Assembly: GCA_963754335.1 (NCBI GenBank)
Contig: CAVWFQ010000005.1
Coordinates: 1,674,001 to 1,738,000 of the forward strand
Length of the DNA stretch: 64,000 nucleotides
Origin: JBBSDP01 sp963754335
GTDB lineage: Bacteria; Planctomycetota; Phycisphaerae; Tepidisphaerales; Tepidisphaeraceae
Direction: 5' to 3'
Below the pieces are notes generated by a model. The model searched no databases and was not told the DNA's origin. It was given only the letters and a program-made list of their open reading frames with translations. The translations under genes and the position numbers were made by a program. Every line of letters starts with the position of its first letter. Position 1 is the first letter of the stretch. Of the stretch, positions 1 to 8,204 are shown piece by piece.

Positions 1-2
1 GT

Positions 3-956
3 TTGATCGGTAACAAGCGGGCGGCGGCCCTCGGTGCGCATCCGCTCGTTGCCGTCGCCGACAGCGATCCGTCGCGTGCCGCTCAACTCGCAGCGCGAAA
101 TCCAGATTGTGAATCGTTCGCCGATTGGAAGCAGGCGGCACTTCGTTCCGACGTCGAATTGGTAATCGTTTCCACGACCAATGACATGCTCGCGGAAGTG
201 ACGGTCGCCGCGGCAAACGCCGGGAAGCACGTGCTGGTGGAAAAGCCCGCCGCGCGGAACGCCGGCGAATTGGAGCCCGCTCTCGCCGCCGCCCAAAAGG
301 CCGGAGTAATCGTCAAGGTCGGCTTCAACCATCGGTTCCATCCTGCATTGCTCAAAGCGCGTGAAATCTTCGACTCCGGCGTAATGGGCCCGCTCATGTT
401 CATCCGCGCCCGTTATGGGCACGGCGGACGCCTCGGAATGGAAAAAGAATGGCGCGGCAACCCCTCCATCTCCGGCGGAGGGGAAATGCTCGATCAGGGG
501 GTTCACCTGATCGATCTGTCCCGCTGGTTTCTCGGCGATTTCGCGCAGGTTGAGGGACGCGTCGAGCGGTATTTCTGGGACTGGGCCGTCGAAGACAACG
601 GCTTTGCGATGCTGCGAACCGAAGCCGGCCAGGTTGCCTGGCTCCACGCAAGCTGTACCGAATGGAAGAACCTCTTCAGCTTCGAAATCTACGGGAAAAT
701 CGGAAAACTGCACATTGAAGGACTGGGCGGAAGCTACGGCGTCGAACGGTTGACCTATTACCAGATGCTTCCCCAAATGGGCCCGCCGGAAGCGACAAGC
801 TGGGAATATCCCGGCCCCGACCTTTCATGGCATCGCGAGTTCGAACATTTCATCGAATGCATCAAGTCAAAGCGAGAACCGAGTGGTTCGCTCAATGATG
901 CGATCGCAGCACTTCGCATCGTAGAGCAAGTCTATAAGAACGACATCGCGGGATAG
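3..956 (+). CDS. Gfo/Idh/MocA family oxidoreductase, 5' end cut by window
   Basis: NAD(P)-dependent sugar-type oxidoreductase. The reading frame is already open at the window edge and ends with TAG at 954-956, so the start lies outside. The Rossmann glycine loop is cut (the visible part begins IGNKRAAAL). VEKPAARN near visible residue 80 is the family EKP motif, whose lysine is catalytic in characterised members; GFNHRFHP near 108 and a C-terminal HREFEHFIECI segment also fit. It points the same way as the heptose genes downstream, so a role in a modified-sugar pathway is possible, but that is inference from position only. The substrate cannot be read from the sequence. Confidence 0.85.
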   Translation: MIGNKRAAALGAHPLVAVADSDPSRAAQLAARNPDCESFADWKQAALRSDVELVIVSTTNDMLAEVTVAAANAGKHVLVEKPAARNAGELEPALAAAQKAGVIVKVGFNHRFHPALLKAREIFDSGVMGPLMFIRARYGHGGRLGMEKEWRGNPSISGGGEMLDQGVHLIDLSRWFLGDFAQVEGRVERYFWDWAVEDNGFAMLRTEAGQVAWLHASCTEWKNLFSFEIYGKIGKLHIEGLGGSYGVERLTYYQMLPQMGPPEATSWEYPGPDLSWHREFEHFIECIKSKREPSGSLNDAIAALRIVEQVYKNDIAG

Positions 957-980
957 CGCGTGCCGTATCATGATGGGTAG

Positions 981-1489
981 ATGGCCAATACGGACAAACT
1001 ACCGGACGTGATCGTTCCAGGGCTTCGCGTGGTTTTTTGCGGCACGGCTGCCGGAACCATATCCGCTGCGGTCGGAGCATATTATGCGGGTCCCGGGAAT
1101 CAGTTTTGGCCGACGCTGCACGAGATAGGCCTGACACCACGGCGACTGGCACCGGCGGAGTTTTTGATTCTACCAGCGTTCGGCATCGGGTTGACGGACA
1201 TCGCCAAGTACCGAGCGGGAAACGATGAACAGCTTCTCGACTCCGATTTCGATGTACCGGGTTTTTGCACAAGCTCGATCGATTCAAGCCGAGGGTCGCG
1301 GCTTTTAACGGTAAAAAAGCCGCAGCGGTTTTTCGCGCCTGCAATACTTGCGATCTGTCTTATGGAAGACAGCCTTTCTCGATCGGCACCAGCACCATTT
1401 GGGTGCTTCCGTCGACTTCGGGCGGTGCCCGGGCTTTCTGGGACATGAAGCCCTGGCGCGACCTCGAAGAGTTTTCGCGAAGCCATTGA
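981..1489 (+). CDS. mug: G/U mismatch-specific uracil-DNA glycosylase (Mug/TDG family), frameshifted
   Basis: Base-excision repair glycosylase. Residues 1-90 read in one frame from ATG 981 (PGLRVVFCGTAAG, then GNQFW and HEIGLTPRRL, as in Mug). The family match then continues one frame earlier from about 1264 (HKLDRFKPRVAAFNGKKAA, then STIWVLPSTSGG) to TGA at 1487-1489. The break falls at a run of five T (1262-1266), which suggests a lost base rather than decay. Joined length is about 168 residues, normal for Mug. The active-site segment reads GTAAG where E. coli Mug has GINPG, so the catalytic asparagine known there is absent. It sits 24 bases after the oxidoreductase and has no functional link to the heptose genes. 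Confidence 0.75.
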
Positions 1490-1528
1490 ACCCCGCGCGC
1501 AGACAGCGCCGATCCCACATGCCGAAAA

Positions 1529-1709
1529 GTGGCACGGCTTTCCAAGCCGTGAGTGCCGGTACTCCGGCACCTATGCTGGTATCCAAGCCAAATCAGCAAA
1601 ATCAAAGTGGTTTTCTTGTGGTCGAAGAGCGCTTCGCTCTTGCTTTCGTCGGCGGACTACCGCCGATTGCCACGGCGTACCGCGGCCACGGCTTAGAAAG
1701 CCGTGCCAC
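1529..1709. repeat. Dispersed palindromic repeat, family A, copy 1
   Basis: A 181-bp element bounded by GTGGCACGGCTTTCCAAGCC and the inverted arm GGCTTAGAAAGCCGTGCCAC. The interior holds smaller palindromes (GTGCCGGTACTCCGGCAC; GAGCGCTTCGCTC) and the phrase TACCGCGGCCACGG shared with copies at 17755-17889 and 52739-52920. It fills most of the 333-bp gap before the kinase gene; nothing coding is seen in that gap. Confidence 0.85.
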
Positions 1710-1822
1710 CTTAAGGCAGTCCGCCGACCGGTCCTGTATCCGGGTTATCGCATCCGCTAAACATCTCAACCGTTGTGGCCCGATATATGAGTCGTGCGCC
1801 GCCGCTCCACAAAGACCGCGCC

Positions 1823-2803
1823 ATGATCATCACGCGTAGCCCATTGCGAATTTCACTCGGCGGAGGCGGAACGGACCTGCCTTCCTACTTTCGCAAGCAC
1901 AGCGGTTTCCTCCTGGCAGCCGCCATCGATCGGTATGTTTATATCACGCTGCATCAGACCTTTCAGCCAGGGCTGATCCTCAAGTATTCGAAGATGGAGC
2001 AGGTGCTCACGGTGGACGAGGTGCAGCACCCGATCGTTCGGGAGGCGCTGCGGGTGGCCGGCGTTTCCGAGCCGCACCTGGAAATCACCAGTATGGCGGA
2101 CATCCCCGCCGGCACCGGGCTCGGCTCTTCCGGAAGCTTCACGACGGCTTTGCTGAAAGCACTCCACGCTTATCGGCGCAATCTCGTTCATCCGCGCGAG
2201 CTCGCCGAGCAGGCGTGCAATATCGAAATCGAGCGGCTGGCTGAGCCGGTCGGCAAGCAGGACCAATATATCTCAGCGTTCGGCGGGCTCACCTGCTTCC
2301 AGTTTCTCCCCAACGGACACGTTGAAGCCTCTCCGCTCAAAATCGATCCGGAAACGCAATACAACCTCGAAGATAACCTCCTCTTATTTTTCACCGGCTA
2401 CAGTCGCTCCGCCTCCGGGATTCTGAAAGAGCAGGATGATCGGAGCCGGCAGAGCGATCAGGAGATGATCGACAACCTGCATTTCGTGAAGGAGCTGGGT
2501 TACCAGACACAGGAAGCGCTCGAGACCGGCAACCTGGTTCGCTTCGGCCAGATCATGAACATCCACTGGGAGCGAAAGAAAAAGCGCAGCGGCCAGATGA
2601 GCAATGGCGACATCGACCGCTGGTACGACTTGGCCATCAGCAACGGCGCGCTGGGCGGCAAATTGATCGGCGCCGGCGGCGGCGGGTTCCTCATGTTCTA
2701 TGCATCCGACAAGACCCGGCTCCGCCGCGTGATGACGCGCGAAGGATTGCGCGAAGTGCGATTCCGCTTTGATTTCGAGGGAACCAAAGTCGTCATTCAA
2801 TGA
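1823..2803 (+). CDS. hddA: GHMP kinase, D-glycero-D-manno-heptose 7-phosphate kinase
   Basis: Cytosolic sugar kinase, about 326 residues, expected to phosphorylate heptose 7-phosphate at C1 using ATP. The N-terminus reads ITRSPLRISLGGGGTDLPSY, a hallmark of HddA/FucK-type GHMP kinases; the ATP loop is IPAGTGLGSSGSFTTALLKA (residues ~94-113) and the C-terminal GHMP motif is KLIGAGGGGFLMFY (~285). I start it at ATG 1823 because the longer frame from 1775 adds 16 residues with no family similarity. Its stop overlaps the region of the next gene's possible starts, and the neighbours encode the other steps of the GDP-heptose route, which favours heptose over fucose as substrate. Confidence 0.88.
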   Translation: MIITRSPLRISLGGGGTDLPSYFRKHSGFLLAAAIDRYVYITLHQTFQPGLILKYSKMEQVLTVDEVQHPIVREALRVAGVSEPHLEITSMADIPAGTGLGSSGSFTTALLKALHAYRRNLVHPRELAEQACNIEIERLAEPVGKQDQYISAFGGLTCFQFLPNGHVEASPLKIDPETQYNLEDNLLLFFTGYSRSASGILKEQDDRSRQSDQEMIDNLHFVKELGYQTQEALETGNLVRFGQIMNIHWERKKKRSGQMSNGDIDRWYDLAISNGALGGKLIGAGGGGFLMFYASDKTRLRRVMTREGLREVRFRFDFEGTKVVIQ

Positions 2804-2843
2804 CCGACAGGACCGCGTGAAGCAGGCCGAAGCGTTCATCCCG

Positions 2844-3545
2844 ATGGTCGATGTGCCGGTGGCGCTCCTGGCCGGCGGATTGGCCACGCGCCTTGCGGCG
2901 GTGACGCGCGATATCCCCAAGGCGATGGTCGAAGTCGCCGGGCGGCCGTTCATCGATCATCAGCTCGACCTTTTTCACCGCCATGGCGTGCGCGACGTGG
3001 TTCTTTGCCTGGGTCACCTTGGAGAACAGGTCGAGACGCATGTCGGAAGCGGCGCAATCCATGGGCTGCGCGTTACCTATTCCCACGACGGGCCGGAACT
3101 CCTCGGCACCGGCGGGGCATTGCGGCGGGCGCTGCCGCTCCTGGGCGATCTCTTTTGGGTGATCTACGGCGATTCGTACGTCGACATCGATTTCGCGGCG
3201 GTTCTTGCATCGTTCACCTCCGCCAGGACAAGCGCCCTCATGACCGTTCTGCGAAACGACGATCAATGGGATCGAAGCAACGTGATTTTTGAGAAGGGCA
3301 AACTCGTCTGCTACGACAAACGCCGCCATGACGCGAAAATGCGACACGTCGATTTTGGCGTTGCCCTGCTGACTCGCGCCGCGGCCGAAAAAATTCCACC
3401 GGCCCGTCCCTTCGACCTGGCCGACCTCTACACCCGGCTTGTGGCCGAGGGACAAATGGCCGGCTTCGAAGTGAGCAATCGCTTTTTCGAAATCGGCACG
3501 CCGGCCTCGCTGCGCGAGACGCGGGAATATCTGGGCGCCAAATGA
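2844..3545 (+). CDS. hddC: Nucleotidyltransferase, D-glycero-D-manno-heptose 1-phosphate guanylyltransferase type
   Basis: NTP_transferase-family enzyme of about 233 residues that would join a nucleotide (GMP expected) to heptose 1-phosphate. Motifs: VALLAGGLATRLAAVTRDIP then PKAMVEVAGRPFIDHQ is the nucleotide-binding signature; WVIYGDSYVDID holds the metal-binding aspartates near residue 110. The start is uncertain: ATG 2844 places the signature at the normal distance, GTG 2817 is a reasonable alternative, and an ATG at 2769 lies inside hddA. Guanylyl rather than adenylyl specificity is inferred from the HddA/GmhA/GmhB neighbours; the sequence alone does not prove it. Confidence 0.82.
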   Translation: MVDVPVALLAGGLATRLAAVTRDIPKAMVEVAGRPFIDHQLDLFHRHGVRDVVLCLGHLGEQVETHVGSGAIHGLRVTYSHDGPELLGTGGALRRALPLLGDLFWVIYGDSYVDIDFAAVLASFTSARTSALMTVLRNDDQWDRSNVIFEKGKLVCYDKRRHDAKMRHVDFGVALLTRAAAEKIPPARPFDLADLYTRLVAEGQMAGFEVSNRFFEIGTPASLRETREYLGAK

Positions 3546-3578
3546 GAATCCGACTTTTTTTCGCTCGGAGAATTGGCG

Positions 3579-3672
3579 TAGCGAGCCGCGACCGTGAGGG
3601 AGCGATAACCTCGCAAACCCAGGAAATCGGCAGTTTCTCCTGTCTTCGCTCCCTCACGGTCGCGGCTCGCTA
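3579..3672. repeat. Dispersed palindromic repeat, family B, copy 1
   Basis: A 94-bp inverted repeat with near-perfect 27-base arms: TAGCGAGCCGCGACCGTGAG continues into GGAGCGA on the left and the complement closes it on the right. Between the arms are about 40 bases (AACCTCGCAAACCCAGG...). A second copy with one arm mismatch lies at 12828-12921. It sits in the 200-bp gap between the nucleotidyltransferase and gmhA, where it could act as a transcript-folding element. Confidence 0.9.
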
Positions 3673-3749
3673 AGGTTTTATTGCCTGAAACATCGATAGT
3701 AATTCGAGGTGGCGGTGGCGCTGTTGAACGTCTATTCGACGAAGTCCTC

Positions 3750-4349
3750 ATGTCATTTACTACCGACTACATTGATGAGGCGCGGCAGGTTCTGGCCCGG
3801 TTGGACGTGTCGGCGATCGACCGCGTCGTCGCCCGCCTGCTCGAAGTTCGCCGGCAGAACGGCCGGATCTTTTTTCTGGGCGTCGGCGGAAGCGCCGCCA
3901 ACGCGTCTCACGCCGTCAACGACTTCCGAAAAATCTGCGGATTTGAGGCGTACGCTCCGTCAGACAATGTCTCCGAGCTGACCGCCCGCACCAATGACGA
4001 AGGTTGGGAAACCGTCTTCTCCGAATGGCTGCGCGGCAGCCGGCTCAACGCCCGCGACATGGTTTTCGTCCTATCCGTCGGCGGCGGCGACCTCGATCAC
4101 AACATCAGTCCCAACCTTGTCCGTGCGGTTCAATATGCCAAAGAGGCCCATGCAATGGTTTGCGGCATTCTCGGCCGTAATGGCGGATATACCGCGACGG
4201 TGGCCGATGCCTGCGTGATCGTTCCGACGATCAATCCGCAAAACGTCACCCCTCACGCTGAGGCATTTCAGGCGGTTGTCTGGCATTTGCTGGTTTCACA
4301 TCCGGCACTCAAGGCGAGCGCGACGAAATGGGAATCCGCGGCGGCGTGA
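3750..4349 (+). CDS. gmhA: SIS-domain phosphoheptose isomerase
   Basis: Sedoheptulose 7-phosphate isomerase, about 199 residues (GmhA is usually 190-200). The SIS core is visible: RIFFLGVGGSAANASHAVND (residues ~41-60) binds the sugar phosphate, followed by VFVLSVGGGDLDHNISPNLV and the HAEAFQAVVWHLL C-terminal helix. I prefer ATG 3750; the 23 extra residues from 3681 are not family-like. It is the first committed step of the heptose pathway, and all remaining steps are encoded within 3 kb on the same strand. Confidence 0.87.
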   Translation: MSFTTDYIDEARQVLARLDVSAIDRVVARLLEVRRQNGRIFFLGVGGSAANASHAVNDFRKICGFEAYAPSDNVSELTARTNDEGWETVFSEWLRGSRLNARDMVFVLSVGGGDLDHNISPNLVRAVQYAKEAHAMVCGILGRNGGYTATVADACVIVPTINPQNVTPHAEAFQAVVWHLLVSHPALKASATKWESAAA

Positions 4350-4380
4350 TGGTGTCGGGGTTCGGCGCTAACTTTGTGGG

Positions 4381-4462
4381 AATCGCGAAGGCGCAAGCGA
4401 CTATCCGGTGTCAGCGCGCCCGAATGCGATGACGCCGTTCGGTCGCTTGCGCCTTCGCGATT
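4381..4462. repeat. Dispersed palindromic repeat, family C, copy 1
   Basis: Inverted arms AATCGCGAAGGCGCAAGCGA and TCGCTTGCGCCTTCGCGATT around about 40 bases. A second copy with identical outer arms is at 61319-61400, 57 kb away. It lies in the 220-bp gap after gmhA; no gene is seen there. Confidence 0.9.
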
Positions 4463-4570
4463 TATTCCTTCTTTTCAATCCGAGCAAGACGGCAACCGCG
4501 AATCAAATTTGATCTTGTGTCCCCTTGATCGAGCGATGATGATAAGCACATCTCTTATCCCAGGAGTCGC

Positions 4571-5274
4571 ATGCTCGGTTCAATTCGTCGGGGTCTTTTT
4601 ATCGGGACCGTTGCAATTCTCATCATGATCGGCGCCCTCGCGCTCGATTTGCAATTGCCCAGGCGGCATCGAATTCGAAAAATCCCCCGCCGACGGAGCA
4701 GGAGCTTGCGGATCAGATGACGGCCCTCCGTGAGAAGGTTCTGGCCAACATGATCGCGCAGGGAATCGATCCACGCGATTTTTTCGAGGAGGTTCGCAAA
4801 GCATCGCCGGATGGAAGTTTCGATCTTGATATTGTCAAGCAGAAACTGGTCGAAAAGGGATTAGTCGATCAGGAAACGGTCGATCGCATGCAAGCCAGCG
4901 TGCAGCAGCTCGGGACCAGCCGCCTGAAGGAGCAGCTTGGGGTCTCGAACGATGAATGGGCCGCATTGCTGCCGAAGATTCAGAAGGTGGTCGACGCGGC
5001 TTATGCCGCCGGCATCCGGTCGCAGCGCCTCGAAATGATGGGCCTTCGTCCGACGACGAAGGGGCCGACTGAAGTGGGCAAGGCGATGCAGGAGATGCGC
5101 GACACCTCCAAAGATTCAACCGCCAATCCGCAGCTTATCGCCGAGAAACTGAACGCCTGGCGCACCCTCCGGCAGCAGGCCGAGGAGCGCTACGCCGCCG
5201 CCCAAAAGGAACTGGTTTCCATTCTGACGCGACGGCAGGAAGGCGTTCTAGTCTTGGCGGGATTATTGCAGTAG
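4571..5274 (+). CDS. Secreted or periplasmic protein of unknown function, frameshift in signal peptide
   Basis: The clear reading frame from 4717 encodes about 185 residues: a charged, helix-rich protein with no domain I recognise, containing an IAQGIDPRDFFEEV segment and a QQAEERYAAAQKELVSILT coiled-coil-like end. Directly upstream, another frame from ATG 4571 encodes a typical signal peptide (RRGLFIGTVAILIMIGALAL), and the main frame contains AIAQAASNSKNPPP, which looks like the signal-peptidase site. The two join if one base was lost near 4648 (TTGCAA for TTGGCAA, for example). It lies between gmhA and gmhB on the same strand. Function unknown. Confidence 0.6.
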
Positions 5275-5312
5275 CTGGATCAGGTTAGCCGCGTCGCGGC
5301 CAACCGCCCGAG

Positions 5313-5894
5313 ATGCCATCCAAAATGAACGTCAAATCGGTGGAGGGCGACTCGAAACCCGCGATCTTTCTCGATCGCGATGGCGTTCTCATCGAGACGA
5401 TCATTCGCGAAGGCGTGCCCCATCCGCCGGCGACGTTGAGCGAGGTTTGCATCGTCGATGTGGCATCGCGAACGCTGTTCGATCTTGGCGTCGCGGGATA
5501 CCTGCGCATCGTCGTCACCAACCAGCCAGATGTGGCCCGGGGAACGCAGACGCGCGCCAACGTTGAAATGATCAATGATTTGCTGATGCGGGCGATGCCC
5601 ATCGATCGCGTCTACGTTTGCTATCACGACAACGCCGACCATTGCGCCTGTCGCAAGCCTGCCCCCGGAATGTTATCGGACGCAGCCGGAGATTTTGGGA
5701 TCGATCTGGCCCGCAGCTACATGATCGGGGACCGGTGGAGCGATGTGGAAGCCGGAAGAAACGCGGGTTGTCGGACGATTCTTCTTAATCGATCTTACAG
5801 CCAGCGAGAACGCTGTGCGCCGGACCATGTTGTGACCGATCTTACCGAGGCGTCGCGCGTGATTCTCGCTGCTCGGGAGCCAACATGTCCATGA
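5313..5894 (+). CDS. gmhB: HAD-IIIA phosphatase, heptose 1,7-bisphosphate phosphatase
   Basis: HAD phosphatase of about 193 residues that should remove the C7 phosphate from heptose 1,7-bisphosphate. HAD motif I is FLDRDGVLIE (nucleophile and acid/base aspartates, residue ~20), motif II is VVTNQPDVARG (~68), the zinc-binding loop CYHDNADHCACRKP (~102) is typical of GmhB/HisB phosphatases, and motif IV is MIGDRWSDVEAGRNAG (~137). The stop overlaps the next start by 10 bases (5885-5894), so it is probably co-translated with the transaldolase. Histidinol phosphatase is the alternative; the heptose neighbours favour GmhB. Confidence 0.87.
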   Translation: MPSKMNVKSVEGDSKPAIFLDRDGVLIETIIREGVPHPPATLSEVCIVDVASRTLFDLGVAGYLRIVVTNQPDVARGTQTRANVEMINDLLMRAMPIDRVYVCYHDNADHCACRKPAPGMLSDAAGDFGIDLARSYMIGDRWSDVEAGRNAGCRTILLNRSYSQRERCAPDHVVTDLTEASRVILAAREPTCP

Positions 5895-6625
5895 TCGATC
5901 AATTGCGGGTTCAGATTTTTGCCGACGGCGCGGATTTGGCCGGGATGATGGAGATGGCGGCGCGGCCGTATGTGGCTGGCCTCACCACCAACCCCACGCT
6001 CATGCGCAAGGCCGGCATCACCGATTATCGCGTCTTCGCGCAATCGGTTCTGGCGCAAATTCCGGATAAGCCCATTTCCTTCGAAGTCTTCTCCGACGAT
6101 TTCCGGGAGATGGAGCGCCAGGCGCATGAGATCGCGTCATGGGGAGCCAATGTCTATGTGAAAATTCCCGTGACCGATACCTCCGGGGAATCAGCCGCGA
6201 AGCTGATTCGACGATTGGCCAAGGCGGGAATCCGCCAAAATGTGACGGCCCTCACGCTCCTTGGCCAGGTGCGTGAAGTCTCCGATGCGTTGGGTGACAC
6301 CACTCCGTGCTACATTTCTGTCTTCGCCGGCCGCATTGCCGATACCGGATGCGATCCGCTGCCGCGGATGGCGGCGGCCGTTGAAATGCTCCGCGATTTG
6401 CCCAATCAGCAGTTGATCTGGGCGAGTCCCCGGGAAGTATTGAACATCGTTCAGGCCGACAGCGTTGGATGTCATGTCATCACCGTAACCAATGATCTGA
6501 TCAAGAAGCTGGCGCTCCTCGGCAAGGACTTGGGCGAATTTTCACTGGAAACGGTGAAGATGTTCTACGACGATGCATGCGCTGCCGGGTTTTCCCTGGA
6601 GAAACGGAAGAAGTTCGCCGCCTGA
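5885..6625 (+). CDS. tal: Transaldolase (TalC/fructose-6-phosphate aldolase-like)
   Basis: Class I aldolase of the pentose phosphate pathway, about 246 residues. VAGLTTNPTLMRKAG (~30) is the transaldolase N-terminal motif; NVYVKIPVTDTSGESAA (~90) contains the Schiff-base lysine region; NVTALTLLGQV and CYISVFAGRIADTG follow in the family order. Its overlap with gmhB suggests it feeds the pathway by making or recycling sedoheptulose 7-phosphate, the GmhA substrate; that coupling is inference from operon position. Confidence 0.85.
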   Translation: MSMIDQLRVQIFADGADLAGMMEMAARPYVAGLTTNPTLMRKAGITDYRVFAQSVLAQIPDKPISFEVFSDDFREMERQAHEIASWGANVYVKIPVTDTSGESAAKLIRRLAKAGIRQNVTALTLLGQVREVSDALGDTTPCYISVFAGRIADTGCDPLPRMAAAVEMLRDLPNQQLIWASPREVLNIVQADSVGCHVITVTNDLIKKLALLGKDLGEFSLETVKMFYDDACAAGFSLEKRKKFAA

Positions 6626-6721
6626 CCGAACCATCCCATTGTGCCGAGTCTGTCGCCGCTCATCCTCCCTTCCGACGCCGATCCTAAAATCGCGCCGGTG
6701 GTGTACAATGGGCGTCCGGGC

Positions 6722-7693
6722 ATGATTGAAATTGCGCCGACCGTTTCCGTCATCACACCTTCGTTTAACGGTGGACCGTACATCGCTCAAACGATTCAAT
6801 CGGTCCTCGATCAGGATTGGCCGCACCTGCAGTATCTGGTGATGGATGGCGGATCGACCGATCAAACGAAGGACGTGCTCGGGGATTTTGAGCGGCGCAG
6901 CGACGGCCGCGTGAGTTGGATCTGCCAGCCGGACCAGGGACAGGCCGACGCCATCAACAAGGGCTTCGCCCGCAACAGCGGCGATATCCTCGCGTGGCTC
7001 AACAGCGACGATACCTACGCGCCGGGCGCGGTCCGGGCCGCGGCGGAATTCCTTCGCGACAACCCGAAAGTCGCGCTGGTCTACGGCGATGCCAATTTCA
7101 TCGACGCCCGGGGCAAGCTGATCGGACCTTGCGTTCACGTCGAGCGTTTCGATCGCAATCGCCTCTCGCGCTATTCCGATTTCATCGTTCAGCCGGCCGC
7201 GTTTTTCCGCAGGTCTGCATTCGAAGCGGTCGGGGGGCTCAATCCATCTCTCAATTGGATGCTCGACTGGGACCTTTGGATGCGCCTGGCGGAGCGATTC
7301 GAGGTGGCCTACCTTCCTCGCGTTCTGGCCAACTATCGCTGGCTGAATGACAGCAAAACAGCCAGCGGAGGATGGCGTCGGCTCGAGGAAATCGAGGAAT
7401 TCTTCCGCCAGCGTGGCGGTGGCTCGCCGGCCTACGTGCAACTGGAGCGCGTCAACGCGCATCTTCAGGACGCGCGCGCAGCGTTGCGGCATGGCAGGAT
7501 TCCTTCGGCCGCGTCATCGACCTTCCGCGCCGCCGGCAATCTCCTGGCTTCCCCGCGGGCGGTCGGCAGTCTGATGAATCCGCACACCTGGCGGGTGATC
7601 TGGACCGGGCAGGTGCTTCGTTCACGCGCAGGGCGAGTGACTTCCAACGGGCATGGACTTTCTCACGAGACAAACGGAAACCATCGAAAATAG
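6722..7693 (+). CDS. Family 2 glycosyltransferase
   Basis: GT-A fold glycosyltransferase, about 323 residues from ATG 6722. PTVSVITPSFNGGPYIAQTI opens the nucleotide-binding fold; QYLVMDGGSTDQTKDVL and LAWLNSDDTYAPGA (DxD-like metal site) follow, then the acceptor region WMLDWDLWMRLAERF. A GTG at 6641 would add 27 non-family residues, so I prefer 6722. It closes the heptose operon, so transfer of a heptose or another surface sugar is plausible; donor and acceptor cannot be deduced. Confidence 0.82.
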   Translation: MIEIAPTVSVITPSFNGGPYIAQTIQSVLDQDWPHLQYLVMDGGSTDQTKDVLGDFERRSDGRVSWICQPDQGQADAINKGFARNSGDILAWLNSDDTYAPGAVRAAAEFLRDNPKVALVYGDANFIDARGKLIGPCVHVERFDRNRLSRYSDFIVQPAAFFRRSAFEAVGGLNPSLNWMLDWDLWMRLAERFEVAYLPRVLANYRWLNDSKTASGGWRRLEEIEEFFRQRGGGSPAYVQLERVNAHLQDARAALRHGRIPSAASSTFRAAGNLLASPRAVGSLMNPHTWRVIWTGQVLRSRAGRVTSNGHGLSHETNGNHRK

Positions 7694-7806
7694 AAATTCC
7701 CCATTGCGTTCCTTATTCAATCGATTATCATAACTTGGCTATCTGGGAAGGATGGCAAAAAGTTGAAGGGCGAGTGAAAAATGCTTGGGCGGTTCACGGA
7801 GGACCC

Positions 7807-8034
7807 ATGCGCAAGCCACATATCGACGACATTGTTCGTCTGACGCAGGACATTCCAGAGTTGGCGTTGAATCGAGGGGAGGTGGGCGTGGTGCGGAGCA
7901 CCTGGTTCTCACCTTCCGTCGCCTACGAGGTGGAATTCCACCAGATCGGCCACGATTGCCAAACCCGCGCGCTTCTCATGGAGGAGCAGGTGCAGGTCGA
8001 AGATGAGACTGCGGTATTTGCTGGTTCAAGTTGA
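7807..8034 (+). CDS. Small DUF4926-like protein
   Basis: About 75 residues from ATG 7807, shaped like DUF4926: PHIDDIVRLTQDIPELALNR, then GEVGVVRSTWFSPSVAYEVE and a closing EEQVQVEDE. This small beta-rich family (often with toxin or NHL contexts) regularly starts with D-I-V-x-L and a GxxGxVV strand. The frame is open further upstream, but that part is a shadow of the glycosyltransferase. The function of the family is not known; no partner gene is evident. Confidence 0.65.
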   Translation: MRKPHIDDIVRLTQDIPELALNRGEVGVVRSTWFSPSVAYEVEFHQIGHDCQTRALLMEEQVQVEDETAVFAGSS

Positions 8035-8059
8035 ACTTTGGCGCCTGCGCCCGAATTCT

Positions 8060-8147
8060 CAACGTTCAACATTCAACATCCAACGTTCAACGCTCAACTT
8101 CCAACGTGCGGAAGTCCCTCTCATTGGACGTTGGGCGTTGAACGTTT
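8060..8147. repeat. CAACGTTCAA-type short tandem/inverted repeat, family G
   Basis: Degenerate runs of CAACGTTCAACATTCAACAT on one side and GGACGTTGGGCGTTGAACGT on the other, so the block can fold on itself. Related strings occur at 11073-11111 and 16434-16486. It fills most of the 170-bp gap between two convergent genes. Confidence 0.7.
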
Positions 8148-8204
8148 GTCTTGGCGTTTCGATGATTTCGTATCGCATTCATCACATGCGGGACTTGACC
8201 AGTC

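Noticed and set aside
7372..7806. Long N-terminal extension of the small DUF4926-like protein
   Set aside because: The extension is a shadow of the glycosyltransferase gene; the inner ATG fits the family.
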